Below, piece by piece: positions 17,085 through 25,782 of a stretch of 64,000 nt of DNA. This DNA comes from Acidobacteriota bacterium. Lineage in GTDB: Bacteria > Acidobacteriota > Terriglobia > 20CM-2-55-15. Both the position numbers and the translations under genes were made by a program. The notes beneath the pieces are model-generated. The model did not search any database, was not told the DNA's origin, and was given only the letters and a program-made list of their open reading frames with translations. The stretch is from assembly GCA_003223875.1 (NCBI GenBank), contig QHWY01000096.1, positions 1 to 64,000 on the forward strand, in the 5' to 3' direction. Positions within the stretch are counted from its first letter, which is position 1. Each line of letters starts with the position of its first letter.

Positions 17085-18026
17085 ATGGCTGATCTGGAAT
17101 TTTGGAAGAACAAGCGCGTGCTGGTCACGGGAGGCGGCGGATTCCTGGGTTCCTATGTCGTCGAAAACTTGATGGCGATACGGGGCGTTCCAGCGGAACA
17201 CATCGTCGTCCCGCGGTCCAAAAGTTTTGATCTCCGGGAGCCGGATGTGTGCCTGCAAATCACTCGAGGTTGCAATGTTGTCATACATCTCGCGGCGGTG
17301 ACGGGCGGAATCAGTTTCAGCCGAAGCCATCCAGCGAGTCAATATCGCGACTCCACACAAATCGACCTGAACATGGCTGAAGCAGCACGGCGGGTGGGCG
17401 TTCGTAAAATGGTCGCTATCGGAAATCTCTTCGCCTACGCGCCGGAAGTTCCGCTGCCTTTAACCGAGGAATATCTATTCGCGGGCCTTCCCGCCGTGGA
17501 GCAGCGCGGCGTCGGGTGGTTGAAGCGAAATCTGGCGCTTCTCGCGGATCTGTATCATCGCGAATACGGCCTGCCGATGGCCGTGGTCTACTCCGCCAAC
17601 GCTTATGGCCCGCGAGACAGCCTTGATCAGGCCCATGCTCACGTCATTCCGTCTCTCATCATGAAATGCTTTCGAGAAAAAGAACTAAGAGTATGGGGAG
17701 ACGGTACCGGTACGCGAGACTTTCTCTTCGCTTCCGATATTGCCGAAGGCATTGTCTTGGCGGTCGAAAAGCTCGCAGCTCCGGACTTTGTCAACATCGG
17801 GTCGGAATCCGAAATCAGTATTCGTGAACTGGTGGATCTGATCGTTGACTGCACGGGCTTTTCCGGTAAAGTCACTTACGAATCGGCCAAAGCTGGCGGA
17901 GACACGCGGCGCGTGGCATCGACCGCGAAGGCTCGGCGGTTACTCGGTTTTAGACCTAAGATCGAGATCAAAGAAGGTCTCCGGCGCACAATTGAATGGT
18001 ACCGGCAACAAATGGCCTCATTATGA
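17085..18026 (+). CDS. Fcl-like NAD(P)-dependent epimerase/reductase lacking the usual catalytic Tyr
   Basis: This 313-residue extended SDR has the cofactor loop VTGGGGFLGSY and is most like GDP-L-fucose synthase in overall layout (FDLREPDV, VIHLAAVTGGI, HVIPSLIMKCF, WGDGTGTRDFLFASDIAEG). The usual GSSCIYP is replaced by GNLFAYAP, and the catalytic YxxxK appears as VGWLK (V143, K147), so the expected Ser and Tyr are absent. It may be a non-canonical member or a binding protein. It overlaps the aminotransferase gene by four bases. With Gmd at 47.5 kb, GDP-6-deoxyhexose metabolism is a fair inference. Confidence 0.75.
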   Translation: MADLEFWKNKRVLVTGGGGFLGSYVVENLMAIRGVPAEHIVVPRSKSFDLREPDVCLQITRGCNVVIHLAAVTGGISFSRSHPASQYRDSTQIDLNMAEAARRVGVRKMVAIGNLFAYAPEVPLPLTEEYLFAGLPAVEQRGVGWLKRNLALLADLYHREYGLPMAVVYSANAYGPRDSLDQAHAHVIPSLIMKCFREKELRVWGDGTGTRDFLFASDIAEGIVLAVEKLAAPDFVNIGSESEISIRELVDLIVDCTGFSGKVTYESAKAGGDTRRVASTAKARRLLGFRPKIEIKEGLRRTIEWYRQQMASL

Positions 18027-19120
18027 GTTCCGATCCGAAAAAAAAGATCGAACAGATGGCGCCTTGGTTCGGCGAGGAGGAGAAACGCGCCGTCGCGGAA
18101 TATACGGCCAGCGGCGGTTGGTTGACCGAATATCGGAAGACGGCGGAATTTGAACAGATTATCGCGGACTATGTGGGAAGCCGGCACGCAATCGTAGTGA
18201 CCAGCGGAACGGCGGCTTTGTTCTGCGCACTGGTCGGATGTGGCGTCGGTCCGGGTGACGAGGTTATCGTTCCGGACTTCACGATGATCGCAACAGCGAA
18301 TGCCGTGGTTCTCGCCGGTGCGCGACCTGTCTTCGTCGATATCGATCCTTCAAACTTGTGTTTGGATTTGCATGCCGCCGAGAAAGCGATAACACCACGG
18401 ACGCGGGCGATTCTGCTGGTCAGCATCAACGGCCGCTCGCCGGACATGATCAAAGCCAGCGATTTGGCCGAATACCACTCGTTGAAATTGATCGAGGATG
18501 CCGCTCAGTCGTTCGGCTCCCGCTACGCCGGCAGAGCACTGGGAACCTTTGGAATTGCTGGCGTGTTTTCTTTCGGTCCGCTGAAGATCATTTCGACCGG
18601 ACAGGGCGGAGCCGTCGTGACGGACGACTCCGAAATCGCCGCCCGCATTCGCCGTTTTAAAGATTTTGGCCGGGCGCAAGGTGGTATCGATCGCCACGAA
18701 TCGATTGGATATAACTTCAAATTCACCGATCTCCAGGCCGTAATCGGGATCGAACAGATGAAAAAGCTCGAATGGCGCGTGAAACGAAAGAAAGAGATGT
18801 TTGCTCTGTACCGTTTTGAACTGAGTGGTATTGAAGGCCTACGTTTCATCGACACCGATCTCACTAAGGTTACGCCGTGGTTCGTCGACGTGCTCGCGGG
18901 TCGGAGGGACGCTCTTATGTCTCATCTCAAAGAAAATGGAATTCAGACGCGGCCATTTTATCCTCCGATCCATATCCAGCCGGCTTACAATCTTTGTGAA
19001 CAACATCCCATTACAGGACAAGTCGCTGCGTCAGGCCTTTGGCTGCCATCCTCGTCCTTTCTGTCGGACGGTGATATCCAGCGCGTTTGTGACGTCATAC
19101 GGGGTTTCAGCAAGGACTAA
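18023..19120 (+). CDS. DegT/DnrJ/EryC1/StrS-type sugar aminotransferase
   Basis: PLP enzyme of 365 residues that transfers an amino group to a keto-sugar nucleotide. SGTAALFCAL and DEVIVPDFTMIATANAV are the usual N-terminal motifs, EDAAQSFGSRY holds the PLP-binding Asp, and VFSFGPLK carries the Schiff-base lysine at about K188. The partner C-terminal part has RPFYPPIH and GLWLPSS. With Gmd in the same locus it could be a GDP-perosamine synthase, but other 4-keto-sugars are possible. The start ATG 18023 overlaps the upstream stop (ATGA). Confidence 0.88.
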   Translation: MSSDPKKKIEQMAPWFGEEEKRAVAEYTASGGWLTEYRKTAEFEQIIADYVGSRHAIVVTSGTAALFCALVGCGVGPGDEVIVPDFTMIATANAVVLAGARPVFVDIDPSNLCLDLHAAEKAITPRTRAILLVSINGRSPDMIKASDLAEYHSLKLIEDAAQSFGSRYAGRALGTFGIAGVFSFGPLKIISTGQGGAVVTDDSEIAARIRRFKDFGRAQGGIDRHESIGYNFKFTDLQAVIGIEQMKKLEWRVKRKKEMFALYRFELSGIEGLRFIDTDLTKVTPWFVDVLAGRRDALMSHLKENGIQTRPFYPPIHIQPAYNLCEQHPITGQVAASGLWLPSSSFLSDGDIQRVCDVIRGFSKD

Positions 19121-19124
19121 AACT

Positions 19125-19697
19125 GTGAACCTCGAGAACCTCGAGAAGCTGTAACTTCACCTCGGCTCCGGCAAACGTTATATTCCAGGTTTTGTCCACA
19201 TTGATTTAGTGGATTTGCCCCACATCGACCATCGTTGTTCCATCGACAAGTTACCCATGTTTGCGGATGACTCCGTGGACCTCATCTACTGTTCACATGC
19301 GTTGCAGTACTTCGATCGGATGCAAGCGCCTGACGTCCTGCGCGAGTGGAGGCGAGTGCTCAAGCCCGGAGGTATCCTGCGCCTCGCCGTTCCGGACTTT
19401 AATGCGCTCGTGTCTGTTTACGAGCGGACTGGGAACCTTGATGAGATAGTCGGCCCATTGTACGGACGCATGATGGTCATCACCGAAGAAGGGGACAAAG
19501 TGTTTTACCACCGGACGGCATACGATTACCGCTGGCTTGAAGACTTATGCTTGCAAAGCGGCTTTCGTTCCTTTCGCCGGTACGACTGGCGGGAAACGAT
19601 TCACAAAGACTACGACGATTTCTCTCAGGCATATAAACCTCATATGGACAAGGAGTATGGTCAGTTGATCAGCCTTAATGTCGAAGCCATGAAGTAA
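19125..19697 (+). pseudogene. SAM-dependent methyltransferase with an in-frame TAA before motif I
   Basis: From GTG 19125 (ribosome site aagga, four bases after the aminotransferase) the frame reads NLENLEKL, then TAA at 19152-19154, then LHLGSGKRYIPGFVHID. The latter is motif I of a family in which KLQLHLGSGKRY-like starts are usual, so a single CAA-to-TAA change would explain it. The rest (VDLIYCSHALQYFD, EWRRVLKPGGILRLAVPD) is intact to 19697. A product from GTG 19209 would lack the SAM-binding loop. It may be inactive, read through, or the base may be an error in the sequence. Confidence 0.65.
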
Positions 19698-19717
19698 CCA
19701 CACAAGCAAACGCGGAC

Positions 19718-20734
19718 ATGTACTCTACACTTGGGCTCTCTGGCGCACCCAGCAGGTCTCTGCCCCAATCTCCTCTGGGCGATGTGCTTTCCTTCGTGAC
19801 GCCTTATTGGAGTGGTCACGCAATGATGCGCATTCATCTCCAGTCGATCCGCCGCTTCTTTCCTACCGCCCCCATCCTCGTGTCGAAAAAGGGCGGTGGC
19901 TACGAAGAGATGGAAGAGTACAGAACAGACTTTCGTATTCAGTACTGGATCGAGGAGTGCAATTATTCGGACGCTCTATTGGGGCTGCTTGGCCGGTGTG
20001 AAACCGAATACGTATGTATCCTGGATCACGATACGGTGCTGCTTGCAGATCCGGCCTATCTCCTTGTCGGTTTAGTGGACCGACGTTGGGATATGGTCGG
20101 GATTGAGGAACGCATTCGCGACCATCCAGCCATTAATGGCGCCCGTCTGTGGCCACAGAACAGAGGCTGGATGCGTCTCGCCCCGGGATACACAGATGCC
20201 ACTTTACTGATGTTCAATTTGCGAGAGTTTATGCGGCGTTGGGGTCTGCGAGGTCTTAGGCCAAAGAAACCATTCCCTACTGATTATGAATTTCACTATG
20301 GAATTTGCGAGAAACATACACAGCACAAATATCTTCTACCATTTCATACGCCGCGATATGGCATCGGGAACGTACTGAAAGACGATGATATTGCGGTGTT
20401 GTGGCACCAGTGGTTTGGCGCATATCGCACGCGGCTCGAGGGCCCAGAGGCTGACGTGCTTCCTGGAACCCGACAACTAGCCGGAACCATTCGGCAGGGC
20501 GAGGAGGTGTTTCTGGCCGATTACCCCAATCTGGATTTGTCTAACCTCACGCCAGCCTGGGGTCCGAATTATGATATACACGCTGAGCGCCGTGAGGTCC
20601 TCCGAGCGCTACCTCCATATCCCGGGTTACTTGAGCAGCTAAAAACGAGGCTTAATCGGTGGCGTCATTACAATATTCGGAAATTTGTCCTTCATGCGAT
20701 ACGTTGGGTCGAAAGATGGTGGCGCATGCTATGA
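19718..20734 (+). CDS. Glycosyltransferase-like protein with a DxD motif, family not recognised
   Basis: The 338-residue protein begins at ATG 19718. The part FVTPYWSGHAMMRIHLQSIRRF followed by APILVSKKGG resembles the start of GT-A enzymes, and VCILDHDTVLLADP has the D-H-D where the metal site is expected. Later motifs (GYTDATLLMFN, FPTDYEFHYGICEKH) are consistent with GT-A folds. The C-terminal end is basic and aromatic, possibly a membrane contact. It lies between two methyltransferase genes in the plus operon. I would call it a probable glycosyltransferase only. Confidence 0.6.
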   Translation: MYSTLGLSGAPSRSLPQSPLGDVLSFVTPYWSGHAMMRIHLQSIRRFFPTAPILVSKKGGGYEEMEEYRTDFRIQYWIEECNYSDALLGLLGRCETEYVCILDHDTVLLADPAYLLVGLVDRRWDMVGIEERIRDHPAINGARLWPQNRGWMRLAPGYTDATLLMFNLREFMRRWGLRGLRPKKPFPTDYEFHYGICEKHTQHKYLLPFHTPRYGIGNVLKDDDIAVLWHQWFGAYRTRLEGPEADVLPGTRQLAGTIRQGEEVFLADYPNLDLSNLTPAWGPNYDIHAERREVLRALPPYPGLLEQLKTRLNRWRHYNIRKFVLHAIRWVERWWRML

Positions 20735-20747
20735 GGAACTAATTCCA

Positions 20748-21596
20748 ATGACGCTAAAGGCCTTGGTCAAGATGCTGGTACCGCCTATTGTGTTGGGACT
20801 TTATAGGCGTATCCGAGGACCTTTCTATATCTGGGATGGCATCTACACGTCGTTTCAGGATGTCCCAAGCTTTGGGGCCGGGTTTAACAGCGATGATTAC
20901 GCTATACCTAGACTCAACGACACACGACGAGCAATTCAAATCGCAAGCAATTATCGCTGTGTTCCAACGGAACTAGTTGAGGAGGATGCACTATTGCCGC
21001 TGGTTGCATCACTCGTACGCCGCAACACGGAGGACGTGCTAAGAATTTTGGACTTCGGAGGTGGGGCCGGCATTAGTTTCGTCCATCTTAAAAGTGGTCT
21101 TGTGGGCGATATGGAGCTGGACTACCACGTTGTTGAGCTCGAGTGGGCATGCAGAATGGGCCCGCAGCTTTTCGAGAATGATCATGGCATTCATTTTCAT
21201 CGGTCACTGCCTGAATTGATGGAGCCGCTCGATATCGTTTTCATGAAGGGCGTATTGATGTCGATCGAGGATTACGCAGGGCTATTGAAGCGACTTTGCG
21301 CCTATCGTGCTCGATACTTTGTTTTTGTGAATCTAGCTGCGGGCCTATTCAGGACGTTCGCTTCGTCGCAAAAAAATCTTCCTGGTGTACTGCCGCATTG
21401 GTTTTTTAATTTTGACGAGATCGTCGGAATCATGACGTCCCAGGGATATTCTTTGATTTTTAAAGGGGCCTTGCTCGAGCGTTATCGCCAAGAAAATCTT
21501 CCAGCAGCTTACCGACTGGATGGTGGCCGCGCTTGTACCGTTCTCTTCGAGCTGCAAACCGCGAGGGGTGATCGTTCAAAGACCTCTCCCTCGTGA
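20748..21596 (+). CDS. Putative methyltransferase, TIGR04325-like
   Basis: ATG 20748 gives 282 residues. The N-terminal PPIVLGLYRRI, then YTSFQDVPSFGAGFNSDDY, is followed by LRILDFGGGAGISFVHLKS, a class I SAM-binding loop, and YHVVELEWACRMG and LPELMEPLDIVFMKGVL. This order is that of the TIGR04325 methyltransferases found in O-antigen and EPS clusters. It probably methylates a sugar. It is the last gene of the plus operon; the frame stays open upstream to 20685, overlapping the previous gene, but ATG 20748 fits the family start. Confidence 0.7.
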   Translation: MTLKALVKMLVPPIVLGLYRRIRGPFYIWDGIYTSFQDVPSFGAGFNSDDYAIPRLNDTRRAIQIASNYRCVPTELVEEDALLPLVASLVRRNTEDVLRILDFGGGAGISFVHLKSGLVGDMELDYHVVELEWACRMGPQLFENDHGIHFHRSLPELMEPLDIVFMKGVLMSIEDYAGLLKRLCAYRARYFVFVNLAAGLFRTFASSQKNLPGVLPHWFFNFDEIVGIMTSQGYSLIFKGALLERYRQENLPAAYRLDGGRACTVLFELQTARGDRSKTSPS

Positions 21597-21667
21597 AATC
21601 ATATGCCGCTTGTTGTCGACCAATCCTTACGAATTGCGGGCGCCTAGTATTCTTCGGTTTGCACCAA

Positions 21668-22072
21668 TCAAGGCCTACCGCCGCGTAGAAGAGCAGCACG
21701 AACTCCATGGAGACGCGATATTGAGTTCGCTGGAAAATAGATCGCATGGATTGCGACGAACGTGATCAAAATGCACCACAAAACCGCATCGCGTTTCATA
21801 TCAAAACCCCGCACCCACATCCCTAAAAGTGCGGCAACAGCGACCACGCCGTACGACACGGAGTAGGCAAGGTCGTCAAGTACGGGCCGCTTGGGGCTAT
21901 TGGTGACCTGTACCCGTCCATCCGCTCCGAGCAGGATCTGACTGTCGGGCGTCCACACGGGCGCCGGTACCAGGCGGGGCCAGAAAAAGTACGCGATGTT
22001 CCAAAGCTTCACGAACCATTCTGGCGAAGCCCGCCGTCCCGTTCGCCCGGCGATGCGTTTAGCGAAGAGCAT
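21668..22072 (-). pseudogene. C-terminal piece of a GT39/PMT-like membrane glycosyltransferase, frameshifted
   Basis: From ATG 22072 the frame encodes WFVKLWNIAYFFWPRLVPAP, then two membrane segments (SYGVVAVAALLGMWV and AVLWCILITFVAIHAIYFPA). After this the frame becomes non-membrane (NSISRLHGVRAA). In the neighbouring frame the same bases read YRVSMEFVLLFYAAVGLD, the usual last membrane helix after a P-x-R-Y-R motif in PMT-like enzymes. So an indel near 21732-21745 broke it. The large N-terminal part of such enzymes is missing. It follows the DUF5989 gene by 13 bases. Confidence 0.5.
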
Positions 22073-22085
22073 CCTTGAGCCCCGA

Positions 22086-22286
22086 TTAGAACAGTGTGTA
22101 TACGAACGGCGCGACTCCTGTTCCGGAGAGAAAAATCAGCGCACCGAAAATCAGGAACGTCAGGAGAATCGGTAGAAGCCACCATTTTTTGTTGTGCCGG
22201 AGAAAGTCCCAAAACTCCGCGAGGATACCCTTCTCAACATGCTGGCGGGCCACCTCCTCGAATTTGCCGTCCAAATTTTGCTTCAT
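22086..22286 (-). CDS. DUF5989-like small membrane protein of the carbamoyltransferase module
   Basis: A 66-residue protein with ribosome site aggggggtt before ATG 22286. It has EFWDFLRHNKKWWLLPILLTF and ends in a single membrane helix and GVAPFVYTLF, which is the pattern of DUF5989 proteins. These small proteins sit next to NodU/SxtI-type carbamoyltransferases and SxtJ membrane proteins in many secondary-metabolite and polysaccharide loci; their exact role is not known. Here the three genes are in that order on the minus strand. Confidence 0.75.
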   Translation of the reverse strand: MKQNLDGKFEEVARQHVEKGILAEFWDFLRHNKKWWLLPILLTFLIFGALIFLSGTGVAPFVYTLF

Positions 22287-22300
22287 AAAACCCCCCTGCG

Positions 22301-22710
22301 TCAGAATGGCTGCAAATAGCGGGAAGAGTCATCGGACATGGTCCGGTCCGACCAGTAGGTCGTTGCATCCCGAGGGCGTCTAATACGAAGCCGGTCACGA
22401 TGCATCATGCGCATCGTCCATCCCAGTGGCGTGATTAGCGCGTAATAACCCAGCCCTAATAGCGCGTGCGATACAACCCACCCAATGGGAAAAACGATAA
22501 GACTCGCGCCAGCGTAAACACTTCGAACGAGCCTCGGCGCGACGAGGCCGACACTGCCAACCGCAAATGCAACGGCAATGACCCATAGCGAACAATCGTC
22601 GGACCCTCAGACCAGAGTCTCCAGCAACTCAGGCCTCCCACGAATAAGCATGCTGCCGAGAACTGGCGGAGAATGCGTTTAGACGGCTGCAGGTTCATCT
22701 TATGGGGCAT
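22301..22710 (-). pseudogene. SxtJ-like membrane protein gene with a frameshift
   Basis: From ATG 22710 (or 22698) the product starts MNLQPSKRILRQFSAACLF, the usual SxtJ beginning, through about residue 35 (CWRLWSEG). The expected continuation is in another frame: VIAVAFAVGSVGLVAPRLV, then FPIGWVVSHALLGLGYYALI, TPLGWTMRMMHRDRLR and ATTYWSDR, ending at TGA 22301. The shift lies near 22595-22612. In the starting frame the protein would end near 22456 with a non-family tail. SxtJ proteins accompany carbamoyltransferases, so the module may be impaired, unless the indel is a sequencing fault. Confidence 0.68.
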
Positions 22711-22724
22711 CGTTTGTTGTCTTT

Positions 22725-24581
22725 TCAATCCAACTGGAATTGAGCAAGGTACTTTTCCCGCTCCATTTCCGCAATGCTGGGAATCATTTCGTTCTTGTCC
22801 AGGACGCAGCTTTCCAACACGAGCACATCCATATCTGTGCCCATGAAACAGCGATAGGCATCTTGCGGTGTGCACACGATTGGCTCGCCGCGAACGTTGA
22901 AACTGGTGTTCACTAAAAGAGGGCAACCCGTCAGTTTATGAAAGGCTTGCAGCAAGCTGTACATGCGCGGATTTCGTGTCCTGTCTACGGTCTGTACGCG
23001 CGCGCTGTAGTCGACGTGAGTGACCGCCGGTATAGTGGAGCGCACGACATTCACTCGCTTGCGCAGGTCAGGGTCGTTGTGCATCTGGTTCAATTCCAAT
23101 GTAGGGACTGACACTCGGTGGCAAGCACGAACAGGCGCGACGAGCAGCATGTAAGGGCTCTCCTGGGCCGGCCGCATGTCGAACCAGCTTGACGAATGTT
23201 CTTGTAACACGCATGGAGCGAAAGGCCGAAAGCTCTCGCGAAATTTGATCTTCAGGTTCATTGTAGTTTGCATCTGAGGAGATCGCGGATCCCCTAAGAT
23301 GCTGCGAGCGCTCAATGCGCGGGGACCAAACTCCATGCGGCCTTGGAACCAGCCTACAATCTTTTGTTCTGCCAACAAGCGCGCAACGTGACGATAGAGT
23401 TCGTCATCTCGATCGAAGCTTTTAAACTGAACGCCCTCTTTTCCGAGCCAGGTTTCGATTTCAGCACGTGTGAATTCAGGACCGAGAAAACTGCCCTTCT
23501 GGCTATCTGACACGCTGGGCTGGCGAGGCTTCTCCAGAAGCTGGTGCCATACAAATAATGCCGCTCCCAAAGCGCCACCCGCATCACCTGCAGCGGGCTG
23601 AATCCAAATGGAATCGAAAGGCCCATCGCGTAGAAGTCTGCCATTCGCAACGCAATTCAGAGCCACGCCGCCCGCCATTACAAGATTGCGGCAGCGAGTC
23701 TTCTCATACAGATCCCTCCCCATACGGAGCATGACATCTTCTGTTATTGCCTGAACGCTGGCTGCGAGATCCATGTGAAACTGTTCTAAATCCGATTCCG
23801 GTTTCCGGGGCTTGGCGCCGAATAATTTTGCAAAGCGCCTTCCTGTCATCGTCAAACCATGGCAGTAATCGAAATAGTCCATGTTTAGCCAAAAACTGCC
23901 ATCGGGTTTTACGTCAATCAAGTGCTCATAAATTGCATCCACGAAGACGGGCCTGCCGTATGGAGCCAGGCCCATTAATTTGTATTCCCCGCTGTTTACC
24001 TTGAATCCGCAGTAGTAGGTGAAGGCTGAGTAGAGCAGACCCAGCGAGTGCGGAAATTCCAAATGGTGCGCCAACCGTATTCGGTTGCCTTCACCGATAC
24101 CGTATGCCGCGGTGCTCCACTCGCCGACTCCATCGAGCGTCAGGATGGCCGCCCGTTCATAAGGACTAGGGAAGAAGGCGCTGGCTGCATGGCTTTCGTG
24201 ATGCTCGAGAAAAACAAGCGGGCTCCGGATATCGTTACCCAGATTGCGGCGAAGACCTCTTCGCACGAAAAGTTTTTCTTTAAGCCAAACCGGCATTGCC
24301 ATGGAGAAGCTGCGCAGACCTCGTGGAGCAAAAGCAAGATAGGTCTCGAGCAAACGTTCAAATTTCACCAACGGTTTGTCGTAAAAGGCAACATAGGCAA
24401 GATCGCGCGGCTGCGCGCCTGTTTCCTCCAGGCAGTACCGGATGGCGTTTGCGGGAAAACTGGAATCATGTTTCTTGCGGGTGAAGCGCTCCTCCTCGGC
24501 GGCGGCTAAGATGTCACCATCGAGCACCAGCGCGGCCGCACTGTCGTGGTAAAACGCCGAAATGCCAAGTATGAGAGTCAT
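22725..24581 (-). CDS. O-carbamoyltransferase, NodU/CmcH/SxtI family
   Basis: This 618-residue enzyme adds a carbamoyl group from carbamoyl phosphate to a hydroxyl. The N-terminal ASKHA-like domain shows LGISAFYHDSAAAL, EHHESHAASAFF (the metal-binding histidines), LTLDGVGEWSTA and VMAGGVALNCVANG. The YrdC-like C-terminal part shows GRMEFGPRALSARSILGDPR and the conserved LVNTSFNVRGEPIV. Length and motifs are complete, so the protein should be active. Its probable target is a sugar of the EPS. The start ATG 24581 is 68 bases from the divergent SGNH gene start. Confidence 0.9.
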   Translation of the reverse strand: MTLILGISAFYHDSAAALVLDGDILAAAEEERFTRKKHDSSFPANAIRYCLEETGAQPRDLAYVAFYDKPLVKFERLLETYLAFAPRGLRSFSMAMPVWLKEKLFVRRGLRRNLGNDIRSPLVFLEHHESHAASAFFPSPYERAAILTLDGVGEWSTAAYGIGEGNRIRLAHHLEFPHSLGLLYSAFTYYCGFKVNSGEYKLMGLAPYGRPVFVDAIYEHLIDVKPDGSFWLNMDYFDYCHGLTMTGRRFAKLFGAKPRKPESDLEQFHMDLAASVQAITEDVMLRMGRDLYEKTRCRNLVMAGGVALNCVANGRLLRDGPFDSIWIQPAAGDAGGALGAALFVWHQLLEKPRQPSVSDSQKGSFLGPEFTRAEIETWLGKEGVQFKSFDRDDELYRHVARLLAEQKIVGWFQGRMEFGPRALSARSILGDPRSPQMQTTMNLKIKFRESFRPFAPCVLQEHSSSWFDMRPAQESPYMLLVAPVRACHRVSVPTLELNQMHNDPDLRKRVNVVRSTIPAVTHVDYSARVQTVDRTRNPRMYSLLQAFHKLTGCPLLVNTSFNVRGEPIVCTPQDAYRCFMGTDMDVLVLESCVLDKNEMIPSIAEMEREKYLAQFQLD

Positions 24582-24649
24582 ACAGCTTCGTTGCCTGGCC
24601 CGATGGTAGCATCAGGGCATTTCGCGAGTTGCACAAGGGAGTTCATGAG

Positions 24650-25753
24650 ATGGCCGGAAACCGGTACCGCTTTGCCTTTGCTTTAGTAACGATGGGCCTT
24701 GCAATGCTATCCGCGGCAGTTGCCGGCGAGGGCGTCCTTCGCCTGGCTGGCTACGAACCGCGGATAAAGAACGTGATGCACTACTACGCGAATCATGACA
24801 AGTATGGATGGGTGATGCAGCCTAACCTGCATGCGAGAAAGATCAGTACTTCCGAAGGAGATTATTCGATATCGACGGACTCTGAGGGCTTTCGAATTCC
24901 AGAGTCAGGTGTATCCGACTCGAATGGTGGGATTATCTTAGTAGTCGGTGACTCCTATACATTCGGAATGGACGTGCAGTACACGGACGGGTATTACTCT
25001 CAGATCGAAACGCTGCTGGCATCATCGGGAACGCGCCTCCGCACGAGGACAGTGGGAATTCCGGGCTGGAGCCCATTTCAATACCGGGACCGAGTCGATG
25101 ACTACTTGGAATCTGAGGACAGCAAGCAGCTCAGATGCATTATCTTAGGCTTAACGCTCGGCAATGACTTAGATCCGCCTCCGGATCCAGCGGCTTTTGA
25201 ACAGGCGAAGCCGTTTATCGAAGACGGATATCTTGTGGGGGATTGGAAGACAGGGCATGTACGCGCCCCATGGCAGGAGGAAGGATTGCTACGGAGATTG
25301 CTGTTCGCCGTCGAGACGGAAACAGCCACTGGTTCACTCGCTGCTCGCGCCGCCAGCCAACCTGTGGTGCGGCCGCTCTTCGAGTCCATCGGTCTGGCAA
25401 GACGAGTCGGTACTCTGGCGCCGGAATTCCTAGGCAAATCGTCCACAAAGAAAGGCTGGAATAGCACGTTACCCGTTCTTCTGGATATCGGCAGAATTTC
25501 GTCTCGTCGAGAGATTCCACTGATAATCCTGCTGATCGCTGATCCAGCGCAATTCTATTTACCGGAAAAGGACCGTTTTTACGTCAACGAAGTCGTCAGG
25601 CGGGATCTGAGAGCGCATGACATTCTATTCGCCGACCCTTCGCTCCAATTGTCTCTAGCTGATTACAACCGCGGGTCTCCTCATTGGAACGTCGAGGGTC
25701 ACCGGAAAGCGGCCAACGCTCTCGTCCCAGTTTTGCGATCTGTCGTGCATTGA
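24650..25753 (+). CDS. Membrane-anchored SGNH/GDSL-hydrolase-like protein
   Basis: I take ATG 24650 (TTG 24629 is upstream), giving 367 residues. An N-terminal signal anchor (FALVTMGLAMLSAAVAG) is followed by ILVVGDSYTFGMDV, the nucleophile block of SGNH hydrolases, then VGIPGWSPFQY and near the end SPHWNVEGHRKAA, the catalytic His block. The Asp usually three residues before that His is not obvious. Such enzymes add or remove acyl groups on polysaccharides outside the membrane. It lies alone on the plus strand between the carbamoyl module and the large minus operon. Confidence 0.72.
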   Translation: MAGNRYRFAFALVTMGLAMLSAAVAGEGVLRLAGYEPRIKNVMHYYANHDKYGWVMQPNLHARKISTSEGDYSISTDSEGFRIPESGVSDSNGGIILVVGDSYTFGMDVQYTDGYYSQIETLLASSGTRLRTRTVGIPGWSPFQYRDRVDDYLESEDSKQLRCIILGLTLGNDLDPPPDPAAFEQAKPFIEDGYLVGDWKTGHVRAPWQEEGLLRRLLFAVETETATGSLAARAASQPVVRPLFESIGLARRVGTLAPEFLGKSSTKKGWNSTLPVLLDIGRISSRREIPLIILLIADPAQFYLPEKDRFYVNEVVRRDLRAHDILFADPSLQLSLADYNRGSPHWNVEGHRKAANALVPVLRSVVH

Positions 25754-25782
25754 CACCACAAATCCGAAGCGCAGAGGTTCAA

